From Chrysaora quinquecirrha (Eukaryota > Cnidaria > Scyphozoa > Semaeostomeae > Pelagiidae), in assembly GCA_014526335.1 (NCBI GenBank), contig JACTAT010000016.1:6193346-6257345 (forward strand): a stretch of 64,000 nt of DNA. Reading direction: 5' to 3'. The notes beneath the pieces are model-generated. The model searched no databases, was not told the origin of the DNA, and saw only the letters and a list, made by a program, of their open reading frames with translations. Of this stretch, positions 33,622 to 44,295 are shown one piece after another. Position numbers and translations under genes: made by a program. How positions within the stretch are numbered: position 1 is the stretch's first letter; the number at the start of each line of letters is the position of its first letter.

Positions 33622-33876
33622 ATGGCTGACAGCAATGAAATGCGACGCTTTTCCAGAAAAATGTCTCAAATAGAAGGGTTTTCAGACGTTTTTGAGAAGG
33701 ATTGCGATGCAATTCTCGAAGCTGTAGAGTTGGAAGAAAGTTGCAAAGAAGACAGCAAAATGAATAGGGAAACTTTGAATTTGCGAAAGAAATTTTATAA
33801 GAAGTTCTTTGCAAGCCTCACTTACCTTCTTCCGCTCGTTTACGTTCCTCTGCGAAAGAAAGGAACACAGAATTAG
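33622..33876 (+). CDS. 84-codon open frame in tandem unit, copy 1, function unknown
   Basis: The ATG at 33622 has a fair start context (ATCATGGCTG). The product is hydrophilic and acidic (IEGFSDVFEKDCDAILEAVE) with a basic, aromatic C-terminal part. No known domain. The antisense strand of the last 50 bp contains the 24 nt micro-exon candidate, so this frame and the micro-exon model compete. Confidence 0.3.
   Translation: MADSNEMRRFSRKMSQIEGFSDVFEKDCDAILEAVELEESCKEDSKMNRETLNLRKKFYKKFFASLTYLLPLVYVPLRKKGTQN
33826..33849 (-). CDS. micro-exon candidate, 24 nt (tandem copy 1)
   Basis: On the minus strand TTTCTTTCGCAG precedes and GTAAGTGAGG follows 24 nt, which is eight codons. Both splice sites are close to consensus. 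The exon reads AGGAACGTAAAC then GAGCGGAAGAAG. Confidence 0.5.
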
Positions 33877-34781
33877 GGTGCTTCATGTGATCATCCTATT
33901 ATGCTTACAGTATTTATTCATGGCAAAAGCAATTACAAGATTTGTTGATCAAAAACTTATCAAACGGTTCACAGTGTAAGCAAAAACATTCTTGTCAACA
34001 AGAACCTAGACAAGAATGCTCAAATCTAGGATCATGAAGTAATACATCGTGGATTTGCGGATTTTAGTGACCCCCTACACTACTGTCAAGTACAAAAAAA
34101 ACTCATGCATCATGCACTAGCACGCTGAAGCACCTCGAAGTTTTGGATTGGATGGCTGTACTACTTATGATTATTCAGGGCAAAAGTAGCTACAAGAATT
34201 GTTGAAAAGGAACTCAAATGGTTCACAATAGAAGCAAGAGCAGCCTGGGACAGAAGCACTGAAATCAGAATACCAAGAACTAGCAACATGAATGAATGAT
34301 GAAAATGAAAGAGGTCAACAAGAAAATTATGATACAAAGAGTTCAATGCGTCAAACTTCCGTTACATAATCTCGGCTAATCCTATCATTTCTTCGTATCG
34401 TAGATACCCTGGTATTAAGTGTTACAATGGTCACGAGAAAAGTCGTCCATCAAGCTACTTAAACTCAATTTAATGATGAAAGATGTTCAGTATGAGGGCC
34501 TCCACTTAGGTATCTTGCTATCTTTGAAAGGCATTCTATTGTTCTTGATTAAGCAGATACAGAGGTAATGAGGGTTGTTCTTCTGGGAAAGCTAGGAGTG
34601 GAAATGTGTCTGATCAATTAAATAATCAATTGATTATTAGATCAATCAATTTTAATAACACCATAGTTTGATCAACGAGCTGTCTTATGGCACTGGGTAG
34701 AGCCTTACGTTCTCGGGAAATGCTAAATGAAAAAAACCTAAAAAATGTTATGTTGGACAGAGCGAGTTAGAATGAGCTTAG

Positions 34782-35100
34782 AGAGGGGGGCTTTGGGGGG
34801 TATCGAAACCAAAACCCGGAAGAAAATTGGGACAAACCTGAAAACCCGGATGACCTAGTTTCAACAACCGTTATAAGAACTTTACACATTGATATCCTTA
34901 GCGAGGTTTAAAACACGAAAACCCGCAAGTTTTTACCGATTTTTACCGCGATACCCGAAAACGGAGCTAGAAAATGGCAAAACCCGTTGCCCGTTAAATA
35001 TACTTGACCCGAAAACCAGCACGATTTTTGGAATAACACGAAAACCCAAGGTCGAAATCGGACAAATCCGCAACCCATGATATCCGAAAGCCCCCCTCTT
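34782..35100. mobile_element. 319 bp MITE (tandem copy 1)
   Basis: Inverted ends AGAGGGGGGCTTTGG and, reversed, AGAGGGGGGCTTTCGG, flanked by TTAG at 34778-34781 and 35101-35104. The interior is a quasi-repeat of ACCCGAAAAC/CACGAAAACCC. No coding capacity. Confidence 0.7.
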
Positions 35101-35761
35101 TAGATGAAGATAAATCATACGAACTGTAGTCTCAATCAATAGATAGGAGGTCACTTAGATAACAAAGTCAATATAGTGTATGATGCCTCTAATAAGGAAA
35201 TTATATGTGATGTTTTCACTCGTACATTCGTAGAACTAAATGATGTATGCGTATTGGAAATATTTACACAATAGGTTCGTCTGGAAATTAAGTAATATTC
35301 TGCAGATCAAACTGATTTACTTACTAAGAGGAAGGTAAAATTATATTTAGACTTAACAGAGACATTAGGGGTGAATGTAACTGGTAAATACTATAACAAA
35401 CAGAACATCACATCTTATGGTACAAAGATAAAGACCAATATGTTGTCGCCAGCTCAAAAAAAGCTTCTCTCAAGGTTATTCTACGGTGGTATCTAGTTAA
35501 CTCTGTGTAAAAAATTTCCAAACCATTGCAAGAAAAAGGCTTCAGCTTCCACGAAAAAAATAACTGACAAGTCATCAGCCAAAGGAAAACAAGAGACTAA
35601 AGCACAGAAAAGTGCTAAGATATGTCGTAGTCAATAGAAAAACACATGCCAGGAAGGCGGAAAAAGATCAAAGCGACTTTCTATTAAATTTGAAAGCATG
35701 CTGAACTTACTTGTCACGACAGCAGCCGTCAACCTGCACACGGAAATATCTTATAATGATC

Positions 35762-36016
35762 ATGGCTGACAGCAATGAAATGCGACGCTTTTCCAGAAAA
35801 ATGTCTCAAATAGAAGGGTTTTCAGACGTTTTTGAGAAGGATTGCGATGCAATTCTCGAAGCTGTAGAGTTGGAAGAAAGTTGCAAAGAAGACAGCAAAA
35901 TGAATAGGGAAACTTTGAATTTGCGAAAGAAATTTTATAAGAAGTTCTTTGCAAGCCTCACTTACCTTCTTCCGCTCGTTTACGTTCCTCTGCGAAAGAA
36001 AGGAACACAGAATTAG
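35762..36016 (+). CDS. 84-codon open frame in tandem unit, copy 2
   Basis: Identical from its ATG to the frame in copy 1. Coding status is uncertain for the same reason. Confidence 0.3.
   Translation: MADSNEMRRFSRKMSQIEGFSDVFEKDCDAILEAVELEESCKEDSKMNRETLNLRKKFYKKFFASLTYLLPLVYVPLRKKGTQN
35966..35989 (-). CDS. micro-exon candidate, 24 nt (tandem copy 2)
   Basis: Identical to the 33826 copy, with the same CGCAG acceptor and GTAAGTGAGG donor. Confidence 0.5.
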
Positions 36017-36917
36017 GGTGCTTCATGTGATCATCCTATTATGCTTACAGTATTTATTCATGGCAAAAGCAATTACAAGATTTGTTGATCAAAACTTATC
36101 AAACGGTTCACAGTGTAAGCAAAACATTCTTGTCAACAAGAACCTAGACAAGAATGCTCAAATCTAGGATCATGAAGTAATACATCGTGGATTTGCGGAT
36201 TTTAGTGACCCCCTACACTACTGTCAAGTACAAAAAAAACTCATGCATCATGCACTAGCACGCTGAAGCACCTCGAAGTTTTGGATTGGATGGCTGTACT
36301 ACTTATGATTATTCAGGGCAAAAGTAGCTACAAGAATTGTTGAAAAGGAACTCAAATGGTTCACAATAGAAGCAAGAGCAGCCTGGGACAGAAGCACTGA
36401 AATCAGAATACCAAGAACTAGCAACATGAATGAATGATGAAAATGAAAGAGGTCAACAAGAAAATTATGATACAAAGAGTTCAATGCGTCAAACTTCCGT
36501 TACATAATCTCGGCTAATCCTATCATTTCTTCGTATCGTAGATACCCTGGTATTAAGTGTTACAATGGTCACGAGAAAAGTCGTCCATCAAGCTACTTAA
36601 ACTCAATTTAATGATGAAAGATGTTCAGTATGAGGGCCTCCACTTAGGTATCTTGCTATCTTTGAAAGGCATTCTATTGTTCTTGATTAAGCAGATACAG
36701 AGGTAATGAGGTTTGTTCTTCTGGGAAAGCTAGGAGTGGAAATGTGTCTGATCAATTAAATAATCAATTGATTATTAGATCAATCAATTTTAATAACACC
36801 ATAGTTTGATCAACGAGCTGTCTTATGGCACTGGGTAGAGCCTTACGTTCTCGGAAATGCTAAATGAAAAAACCTAAAAAATGTTATGTTGGACAGAGCG
36901 AGTTAGAATGAGCTTAG

Positions 36918-37236
36918 AGAGGGGGGCTTTGGGGGGTATCGAAACCAAAACCCGGAAGAAAATTGGGACAAACCTGAAAACCCGGATGACCTAGTTTCAA
37001 CAACCGTTATAAGAACTTTACACATTGATATCCTTAGCGAGGTTTAAAACACGAAAACCCGCAAGTTTTTACCGATTTTTACCGCGATACCCGAAAACGG
37101 AGCTAGAAAATGGCAAAACCCGTTGCCCGTTAAATATACTTGACCCGAAAACCAGCACGATTTTTTGGAATAACACGAAAACCCAAGGTCGAAATCGGAC
37201 AAATCCGCAACCCATGATATCCGAAAGCCCCCCTCT
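36918..37236. mobile_element. 319 bp MITE (tandem copy 2)
   Basis: Same element and TTAG flanks as copy 1. It was therefore present before the tandem duplication. The third tandem copy ends before this site. Confidence 0.7.
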
Positions 37237-37900
37237 TTAGATGAAGATAAATCATACGAACTGTAGTCTCAATCAATAGATAGGAGGTCACTTAGATAAC
37301 AAAGTCAATATAGTGTATGATGCCTCTAATAAGGAAATTATATGTGATGTTTTTCACTCGTACATTCGTAGAACTAAATGATGTATGCGTATTGGAAATA
37401 TTTACACAATAGGTTCGTCTGGAAATTAAGTAATATTCTGCAGATCAAACTGATTTACTTACTAAGAGGAAGGTAAAAATTATATTTAGACTTAACAGAG
37501 ACATTAGGGGTGAATGTAACTGGTAAATACTATAACAAACAGAACATCACATCTTATGGTACAAAGATAAAGACCAATATGTTGTCGCCAGCTCAAAAAA
37601 AGCTTCTCTCAAGGTTATTCTACGGTGGTATCTAGTTAACTCTGTGTAAAAAATTTCCAAACCATTGCAAGAAAAAGGCTTCAGCTTCCACGAAAAAAAT
37701 AACTGACAAGTCATCAGCCAAAGGAAAACAAGAGACTAAAGCACAGAAAAGTGCTAAGATATGTCGTAGTCAATAGAAAAACACATGCCAGGAAGGCGGA
37801 AAAAGATCAAAGCGACTTTCTATTAAATTTGAAAGCATGCTGAACTTACTTGTCACGACAGCAGCCGTCAACCTGCACACGGAAATATCTTATAATGATC

Positions 37901-38154
37901 ATGGCTGACAGCAATGAAATGCGACGCTTTTCCAGAAAAATGTCTCAAATAGAAGGGTTTTCAGACGTTTTGAGAAGGATTGCGATGCAATTCTCGAAGC
38001 TGTAGAGTTGGAAGAAAGTTGCAAAGAAGACAGCAAAATGAATAGGGAAACTTTGAATTTGCGAAAGAAATTTTATAAGAAGTTCTTTGCAAGCCTCACT
38101 TACCTTCTTCCGCTCGTTTACGTTCCTCTGCGAAAGAAAGGAACACAGAATTAG
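37901..38154 (+). pseudogene. third copy of the 84-codon frame, frameshifted
   Basis: One T is lost in the run near 37968 (CAGACGTTTTGAG against CAGACGTTTTTGAG), which breaks the frame present in copies 1 and 2. Confidence 0.35.
38104..38127 (-). CDS. micro-exon candidate, 24 nt (tandem copy 3)
   Basis: Same exon and splice signals as the other two tandem copies. It is intact although the opposite-strand frame is broken here. Confidence 0.5.
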
Positions 38155-39046
38155 GGTGCTTCATGTGATCATCCTATTATGCTTACAGTATTTATTCATG
38201 GCAAAAGCAATTACAAGATTTGTTGATCAAAAACTTATCAAACGGTTCACAGTGTAAGCAAAAACATTCTTGTCAACAAGAACCTAGACAAGAATGCTCA
38301 AATCTAGGATCATGAAGTAATACATCGTGGATTTGCGGATTTTAGTGACCCCCTACACTACTGTCAAGTACAAAAAAAACTCATGCATCATGCACTAGCA
38401 CGCTGAAGCACCTCGAAGTTTTGGATTGGATGGCTGTACTACTTATGATTATTCAGGGCAAAAGTAACTACAAGAATTGTTGAAAAGGAACTCAAATGGT
38501 TCACAATAGAAGCAAGAGGAGCCTGGGACAGAAGCACTGAAATCAGAATACCAATAAATAGCAACATGAAGTAATGATGAAAATGAAAGAAGTCAACAAG
38601 AAAATTATGATACAAAGAGTTCAATGCGTCAAAACTTCCGTTACATATTCTCGGCTAATCCTATCATTTCTTCGTATCGTAGATACCCTGGTATTAAGTG
38701 TTACAATGGTCACGAGAAAAGTCGTCCATCAAGCTACTTAAACTCAATTTAATAATGAAAGATGTTCAGTATGAGGGCCTCCACTTAGGTATCTTGCTTT
38801 CTTTGAAAGGCATTCTATTGTTCTTGATTAAGCAGATACAGAGGTAATGAGGTTTGTTCTTCTGGGAAAGCTAGGAGTGGAAATGTGTCTGATCAATTAA
38901 ATAATCAATTGATTATTAGATCAATCAATTTTAATAACACCATTGTTTGATCAACGAGCTGTCTTATGGCACTGGGTAGAGCCTTACGTTCTCGGGAAAT
39001 GCTAAATATTTCTCCTTTTGTCCCAGGCCGAAATTTATTATTATAA

Positions 39047-39481
39047 ATGCTTTCTAAAGATGTTTGCAAGAGTAAAGCAGGTTTAAAACGACATGTAAAC
39101 AAGAAACCTAAAGATGATACAGCAACAGCGTCAGCACAAAATGAAACAGAAGCAGAAAATATAACGTTTGGAACGTTTGGAATTGACTTATTCAAGATAA
39201 TCGTTCAAAAAGCAAGAAAACTGCAGGAAAAAATGGTTGCTGTCCAGAGAGAAATAGAGCTGCACTCTGATGTATGTCTGCATTGCATTTCAGAAACAGC
39301 AACACAAGGGTCAGAGAAGAAAAAAAAACCGCAAATTCAATCAATAATAATATTCTACAGATTCTACAGATATATTAAAACGTTGCTATACACTACATCC
39401 ATCAGGTCAGCGTTCCCTGTATCAAAAGACCCTGAAAAACTGTCTACCGGAAAGATAAGCACGTTCGCAAAGGAAAATTGA
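39047..39481 (+). CDS. 144-codon open frame with partial C2H2-like motif
   Basis: Begins near a partial zinc-finger-like stretch, VCKSKAGLKRHVNKK, followed by a polar region and a basic region. The motif lacks the first Cys of a C2H2 pair in this frame, so it may be a fragment of a mobile-element protein. It starts just past the end of the third tandem copy. Low certainty. Confidence 0.3.
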   Translation: MLSKDVCKSKAGLKRHVNKKPKDDTATASAQNETEAENITFGTFGIDLFKIIVQKARKLQEKMVAVQREIELHSDVCLHCISETATQGSEKKKKPQIQSIIIFYRFYRYIKTLLYTTSIRSAFPVSKDPEKLSTGKISTFAKEN

Positions 39482-39644
39482 GTGAAACAGGAGGCCGTAT
39501 CAAGGATATCATAAAATGCAATACAACACGGTGATAGCTAAAGTACTTTAAGCAGTTAAAAAACCCAGCATTGAGTGATGGCTGCAAAAAAAGATCCTCC
39601 TACTGATGGCATTCATTTATTAAAACTGCAGAGAAGTTCATAGC

Positions 39645-39872
39645 TAACAAAACTTGGAAGAACCACACCCCCGAAGTTAACTGGAAAATCATACGAAAAT
39701 GCGCATCATACAACCAAGCCACCAACAAATGCCATCTTTGCCTGGACGAGAAACTGGAGATCGCGAACCACGGAGGGGAAAACATTCTTAATAAAAGAAC
39801 TGAACTCATCTCAAAATGTAGACATGTAAATAAGTTCTCTCTGTTACGCCATAATTCGATTGATTCGAATCT
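39645..39872 (+). pseudogene. GIY-YIG endonuclease C-terminal remnant
   Basis: An open frame reads WKIIRKCASYNQATNKCHLC, then a short LDEK stretch, LLNKR-like INKRTELISKCRH and NKF, ending in TGA. A CxxC with a downstream ISKCRH is the pattern of GIY-YIG endonuclease ends in Penelope-like and similar retroelements. The reverse transcriptase and GIY-YIG start are absent. Family call is from memory of the motif, not a search. Confidence 0.5.
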
Positions 39873-40429
39873 TTGATTAGCTGTGTTTTTCGTAACGAAC
39901 TAGAAACAAAATCAACTGAGGATTGTCGTGAACAGACGGCATGAAACTCTGAGTATTGAAAATGCAGTAGTATTTCGTTGTATCTACTCTTCATAAATAT
40001 ATTGCTTTGCCTTTTCTCTAAAAGGCATCGAGCACTGTTCTTTGAATAAGAGAATACTATTTTCATATTATGTGAATATCTACATAATAAACCTGCTATG
40101 TTCTTCAAATTCCTCGTATGCATACAATTTTTTAAAGCTCATTGAATGATTACCTTGCATTCCGAATAAATGCTTCTTAGTGAAAAAGTAAGTGATAATA
40201 AGGAAGTACGAACAATACAATAACAAAGTTCACCCGAAATGTGTATATCGTAAGGCGGACAACAGGTCGCTGGTTCGTATAATAAATCTAGACTGCAGGC
40301 AACGTTTAAGCAGAAACTTTCCACAAAAGAGCGAAATAATTTTTGTATGTTTTTTCGTACTAGCTTGCAATGGAAACTTTCAATTTGTGAAAGAAATTTC
40401 ATAAGAACTTCTTCACAAGGCTCACTTAC

Positions 40430-40453
40430 CTTCTTCAACTCGTCTGAATCGCT
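40430..40453 (-). CDS. micro-exon candidate, 24 nt (diverged paralogue)
   Basis: Acceptor TTTCTTTTGCAG and donor GTAAGTGAGCC flank 24 nt. Flanking DNA is about 86% identical to the tandem-unit copies over some 100 bp, but the exon matches at only 16 of 24 positions. Length and both splice sites are conserved. Confidence 0.5.
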
Positions 40454-41524
40454 CTGCAAAAGAAAGGAGCACAGAATTAGGTTGCTTCTTATGATCATGT
40501 TATTATCCTACCAGTATATATTCAAGGCAAAAGCAATGACAAGATTTGTTGAGCAATAATTATATCGAACGGTTCACTGTGTAAGCAATAAAGATTCCAT
40601 ACCAACCAGCACCTACACCAGAATGCCCAAGTCTCGCAATATGAATATGAATACGAAAAAGACAATGAAACAAATGAACAGGAAAATGACAATTGCAAGG
40701 GTGTTATCCAGTTATATCTAAACTATTGTTTACGCAAAACTTCAAAACAAAGATCAGAAGAAAAAAGATTTTAATTCAACATAATGAAAATGGAGGATAA
40801 GCAACGATCTCAAAGAAAATAGGAATCTAAAGCGGAGGAAACAATAAGGTACATTTGGGATGATACAGATGATTCATTACATTTCATTTTGACATTGATA
40901 AAATATTATTGGACAAGAACGCCATTATCGCTGTAGTAGAAGATTGAAGAAGCATATAATATTGCAGTAAACAAAACATCTGGAGGGGCATGATGAAAAA
41001 CGCAAATGAAAATTTGAAACAACCCAAATATGGTGTTAGAAAAATAAATGCCAATGCAAATTCAAGGAAGGGAGTTGCATATTCGTAGATGCGTTTCCCG
41101 CGCCATATGACTCCCTCAGATCCTTAAGGAGCATGAGGTACGTAAGGTGATTTCAAGTGCTTTGTGTCGGAAATTATATTTGCATAAAATTGTGGATCTG
41201 TGATCAAAGATTTCAGACTAATTTCACGCAGCATACTCTAGCAACGGAAGCACATCAGCTCTATTGGTATGGATTGGGAAGACTGTTGCAACACAACATA
41301 TACAACATGTGAGCCGAGACTAAGGAAAAGCAATATTATACAATTATTGTAAATCCGAGCCGTCCGTTCCTTGGCACAAAGTTCCAATGAAAATGACCTT
41401 GGCCAAACTATAGGAATAAAAGACAAGACAAAACAATAAGTTTAAACAAGAATGAAAGAAGGATGGTCTGATAGATACAAGAAAATCTATCCTGACAACA
41501 AACTTCTCATATTTTATTGATTAA

Positions 41525-41960
41525 AGGCTATGAACAAATGTATCATTCCAGCAATCAAATATGGATGTCAGGCATAAACTCCCAGCAGAGAAGTCACTCA
41601 TAACAAGAGGTATGTCAAGGAACAAAGGAAAAGAAAATGGTAGGGAAAAAATAAACTGTATCATCATACAATTCTTGGGTGGATGCTATTACTACAGACA
41701 GTGACTAAATTATATTCCAAATTGGTAAGAGACATTGCCCGTATCAATGATGAAAACAGATGAAAAATTAGAGGAACAGAATGGGAAGTCTCCCGCAGCT
41801 GTCGAAGGCAAACGACCACGCAAAACACAAATACAAAGATGGCGAGAAGATATTCACCAGCAGCAAATAGCTAAATTGCAACGGAGAGACGAAGAATCGC
41901 ATACAGCATTGGTCTCTGGCAGTGGGTCGCTTCCAGCAGTGGATGGACACAGGTGAGATA
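41525..41960 (+). pseudogene. LINE reverse transcriptase, C-terminal remnant
   Basis: Interrupted plus-strand frame. It reads NKCIIPAIKYGCQA, then VRDIARINDENR, GTEWEVSRSCRRQ, and a region with WQWVASSSGWTQ, with several stops. The order matches the post-catalytic region of many LINE polymerases (a PAITYG-type motif, a GHIAR-type motif, then a W-rich end). It closes with a GATATGATATGATA simple tail typical of LINE 3' ends. Confidence 0.5.
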
Positions 41961-42367
41961 TGATATGATATAACAATTGCTACCCTTTGCATTAAACATA
42001 CCTGAATTTTAGTGACAAAGGATTTAATTATATTATGGTTACCCAAATAAGGTATACCCTTTATATATTATGGTTACCCGTCGTTATCCTAGCAAAATCC
42101 ATATAAAAAGCATACAGTATCATGGTTACCCGTATTATTACCCGTACGTTCTCAAGTCTATGCTATGCTTGCATTAAGAAAACCTTTTCTCTAACATAAC
42201 AGCTTCATAAAATTAAGGGTGTAGCTTTAGGGTGTGTCAGTTTTCGATTTTCACTGGACGATTATGCCCCTTGAACATTGAAGAAGGGTTTAAGTGAAAA
42301 ATCAATATTTTGTAACATATTTTTGGAAAATCAAACATCCTTTCAAAATATGTTATACAGACAATTG

Positions 42368-42641
42368 GACAAAATATATCGGAACGGCCTAATTAGTTTT
42401 GCTATTACCTACTGATTCCCCTTTCTCCCAAAATATTTCGAGCAAGGATTACTTTCCGAGGAATATGGCCTATTCCATTGATTTTCTACTTCCATAACTC
42501 CAATTCTTCCCTCTTTTACCCCGAAACAGTGTTGGTAGTAGAGCAAGACAACTTTTGTGAGAAACAACATTGTAACAGGGGAGAAGGGGGAATTAATAGA
42601 TAAGAGCAAAACTATTTAGGCCGTTCCAATATAATTTGTTC
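42368..42641. mobile_element. inverted-repeat element (MITE), about 275 bp
   Basis: Left arm has GGAACGGCCTAATTAGTTTT and TTCCCCTTTCTCCC. The right arm, reversed, has GGAACGGCCTAAATAGTTTT and TTCCCCCTTCTCCCC. Arms are about 60 bp. A target duplication could not be fixed. Confidence 0.6.
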
Positions 42642-42885
42642 AAGATTCTGGCTTTTAAATATCTCCAACTGGATGATCATGACTATCTACGATGCGAAAA
42701 AGCGACAGAAACATCTGGAAGGACCTTGTGAAATAAACAATAGTGCACCTGCACCTACGGCCACTTGGCTATGGAGAGTGATGATGATGCACAGGCAAAA
42801 ACAGTCCGAGAATTGGTCGGAAAATTCGTTTTATGCCCTTGTATACTACATACATACAACAAATTTCTTTAGAAATTTAACTTAC

Positions 42886-42906
42886 CTAGATACAATGCTT
42901 CTTTTT
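42886..42906 (-). CDS. micro-exon candidate, 21 nt (segment copy A)
   Basis: Acceptor CCCTTCTTTTAG and donor GTAAGTTAAAT flank 21 nt. In one phase it would carry a terminal TAG, so it needs an interrupted codon at its edges. The paralogue is at 58334-58354. Confidence 0.45.
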   Translation of the reverse strand, partial: KKKHCI

Positions 42907-44295
42907 CTAAAAGAAGGGAAAATAAAAAGGATTATGTTGTTGCCTATGATGTTTAAGCTATGTAGAAAGATCAAGAAAAAAGTTGATTGAAGATCACTGT
43001 CTTAACTCTAGCAAGCTTGCTCTTTATCGCAATATCTATATACAGGGTTCAAGTCTTCGCATTATCTTTAATGATGGGTAAACTTCAATTTAAGCAACGT
43101 TTATGGCGAAAGAAACTGTTATAGTCATGACAAGAAAGTAGGTTCGTGTTAAGTTTGAATGGATAGAAGGTTTTAAAATGTTCTGTTACTTCCCTAATAA
43201 CTTGTCGTGGGTATAAGAATTATACTGGATGCCTTCCAGGTCAATGGACGTCAGAGGATGAGTAAAGCTATACTTGTATAACCCTTAACGTGCCGCTCGC
43301 CTTAAGCATCTTTGAGGATTCCTGTGTAGAAGTCTATCTATCTAGAAATCCCTATGGAATCTGGTTGATCTCCAGGAAATCCCTGCATGTATTTAGCGAT
43401 GTTCTCTCGAAGAGAGTTTCATTTGAATTCAACCACCAATAGGCATAGTTGTCTTGATTCATGCAATTTCCCCTCAATCCCTATCCCTCTATTTATTGTT
43501 TGGTGAGTTTATGAGTTTTTATTATTTGATTTTGCAGTCGACCATTCTGGTTGTCGTTGCAAGATGTACCGGCCGAAATTGGCTTTGCAAATCGGAATCA
43601 CCGACAGTAAATTGGGTTCCTAGCTAATGCAACAAAGGCTCGTATGCTGACCGGCCAGTTTCTTGACAATACAAATGTTTCTTTAATTGAAAATTGATAA
43701 TCTAATATTTTTGAGAGACAGCCCTTCGATAAAAATACATAGCTATATCGGTGACGATTCAAAACGGGTTCATAATGGAAGCAAAGAAACAGTTTGACAA
43801 GGAAGCAACGGCAGCAGAGTGTAGCGAGACCAAGGTCAAATTGTCTTAAGGAAACATTTACTCGCCTGAGAAGAACTTAAATGTATTTTTCAGTCTCAAC
43901 ATTATTAATTGCAAGACGATTAAACCTATCAATTTCCGAAAACAAAAACTGATCATCTTTGAACTAGACAGCTTGATTTTGAATCCTAAAGTAAAAAAGT
44001 TGTGACTGCTGGGACCTGTGGTCGCAGGCACTTCAATACTCGCAAACACGATTGTTATTTGTTCTATCTACATGGCTATAAATAAAAGAATGCCCTTGAA
44101 TTCGCACAGGTTTTGCAATTTGACCATGAAAGTGGCGAAAAACAACGAAATTACAATAAAAAAGTGCATGTTGAGAGATGGTTTTTCTGACTGTACATGT
44201 ATGGCTTCATTAATTTTGAGTTCGTAGCATGTGGAATTACAATTTTAAAGAGTATAAAGCAACCAAGAGAGCAGACAATAGAGCACGAAGAAGAT

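Larger units (their letters stand above)
33503..39008. repeat. 2,139 bp tandem duplication, 2.57 copies
   Basis: Copies start with ACACATGCCAGGAAG at 33503, 35642 and 37781, giving 2,139 bp spacing. Identity between copies is very high, with single-base indels. The third copy ends near 39008 (ATGCTAAAT), where the others continue. The left edge of copy 1 coincides with the end of the 191 bp array. Each full copy holds a small plus-strand open frame, a minus-strand micro-exon candidate and a 319 bp MITE. Confidence 0.93.
41191..44295. repeat. segmental duplication, copy A
   Basis: Parallels 57881-61560. Similarity starts at GGATCTGTGATCAAAG and ends after a stretch with AGAGAGCAG near 44275. 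Between about 41540 and 42780 copy A holds about 1.2 kb absent from copy B, including a LINE remnant and a MITE. Copy B holds a 1,835 bp transposon absent here. Confidence 0.8.

Noticed and set aside
40154..40175. Another micro-exon candidate on the minus strand (CACTAAG acceptor, GTAATC donor)
   Set aside because: 22 nt, not a multiple of three, with weak splice sites. Not included in the series.
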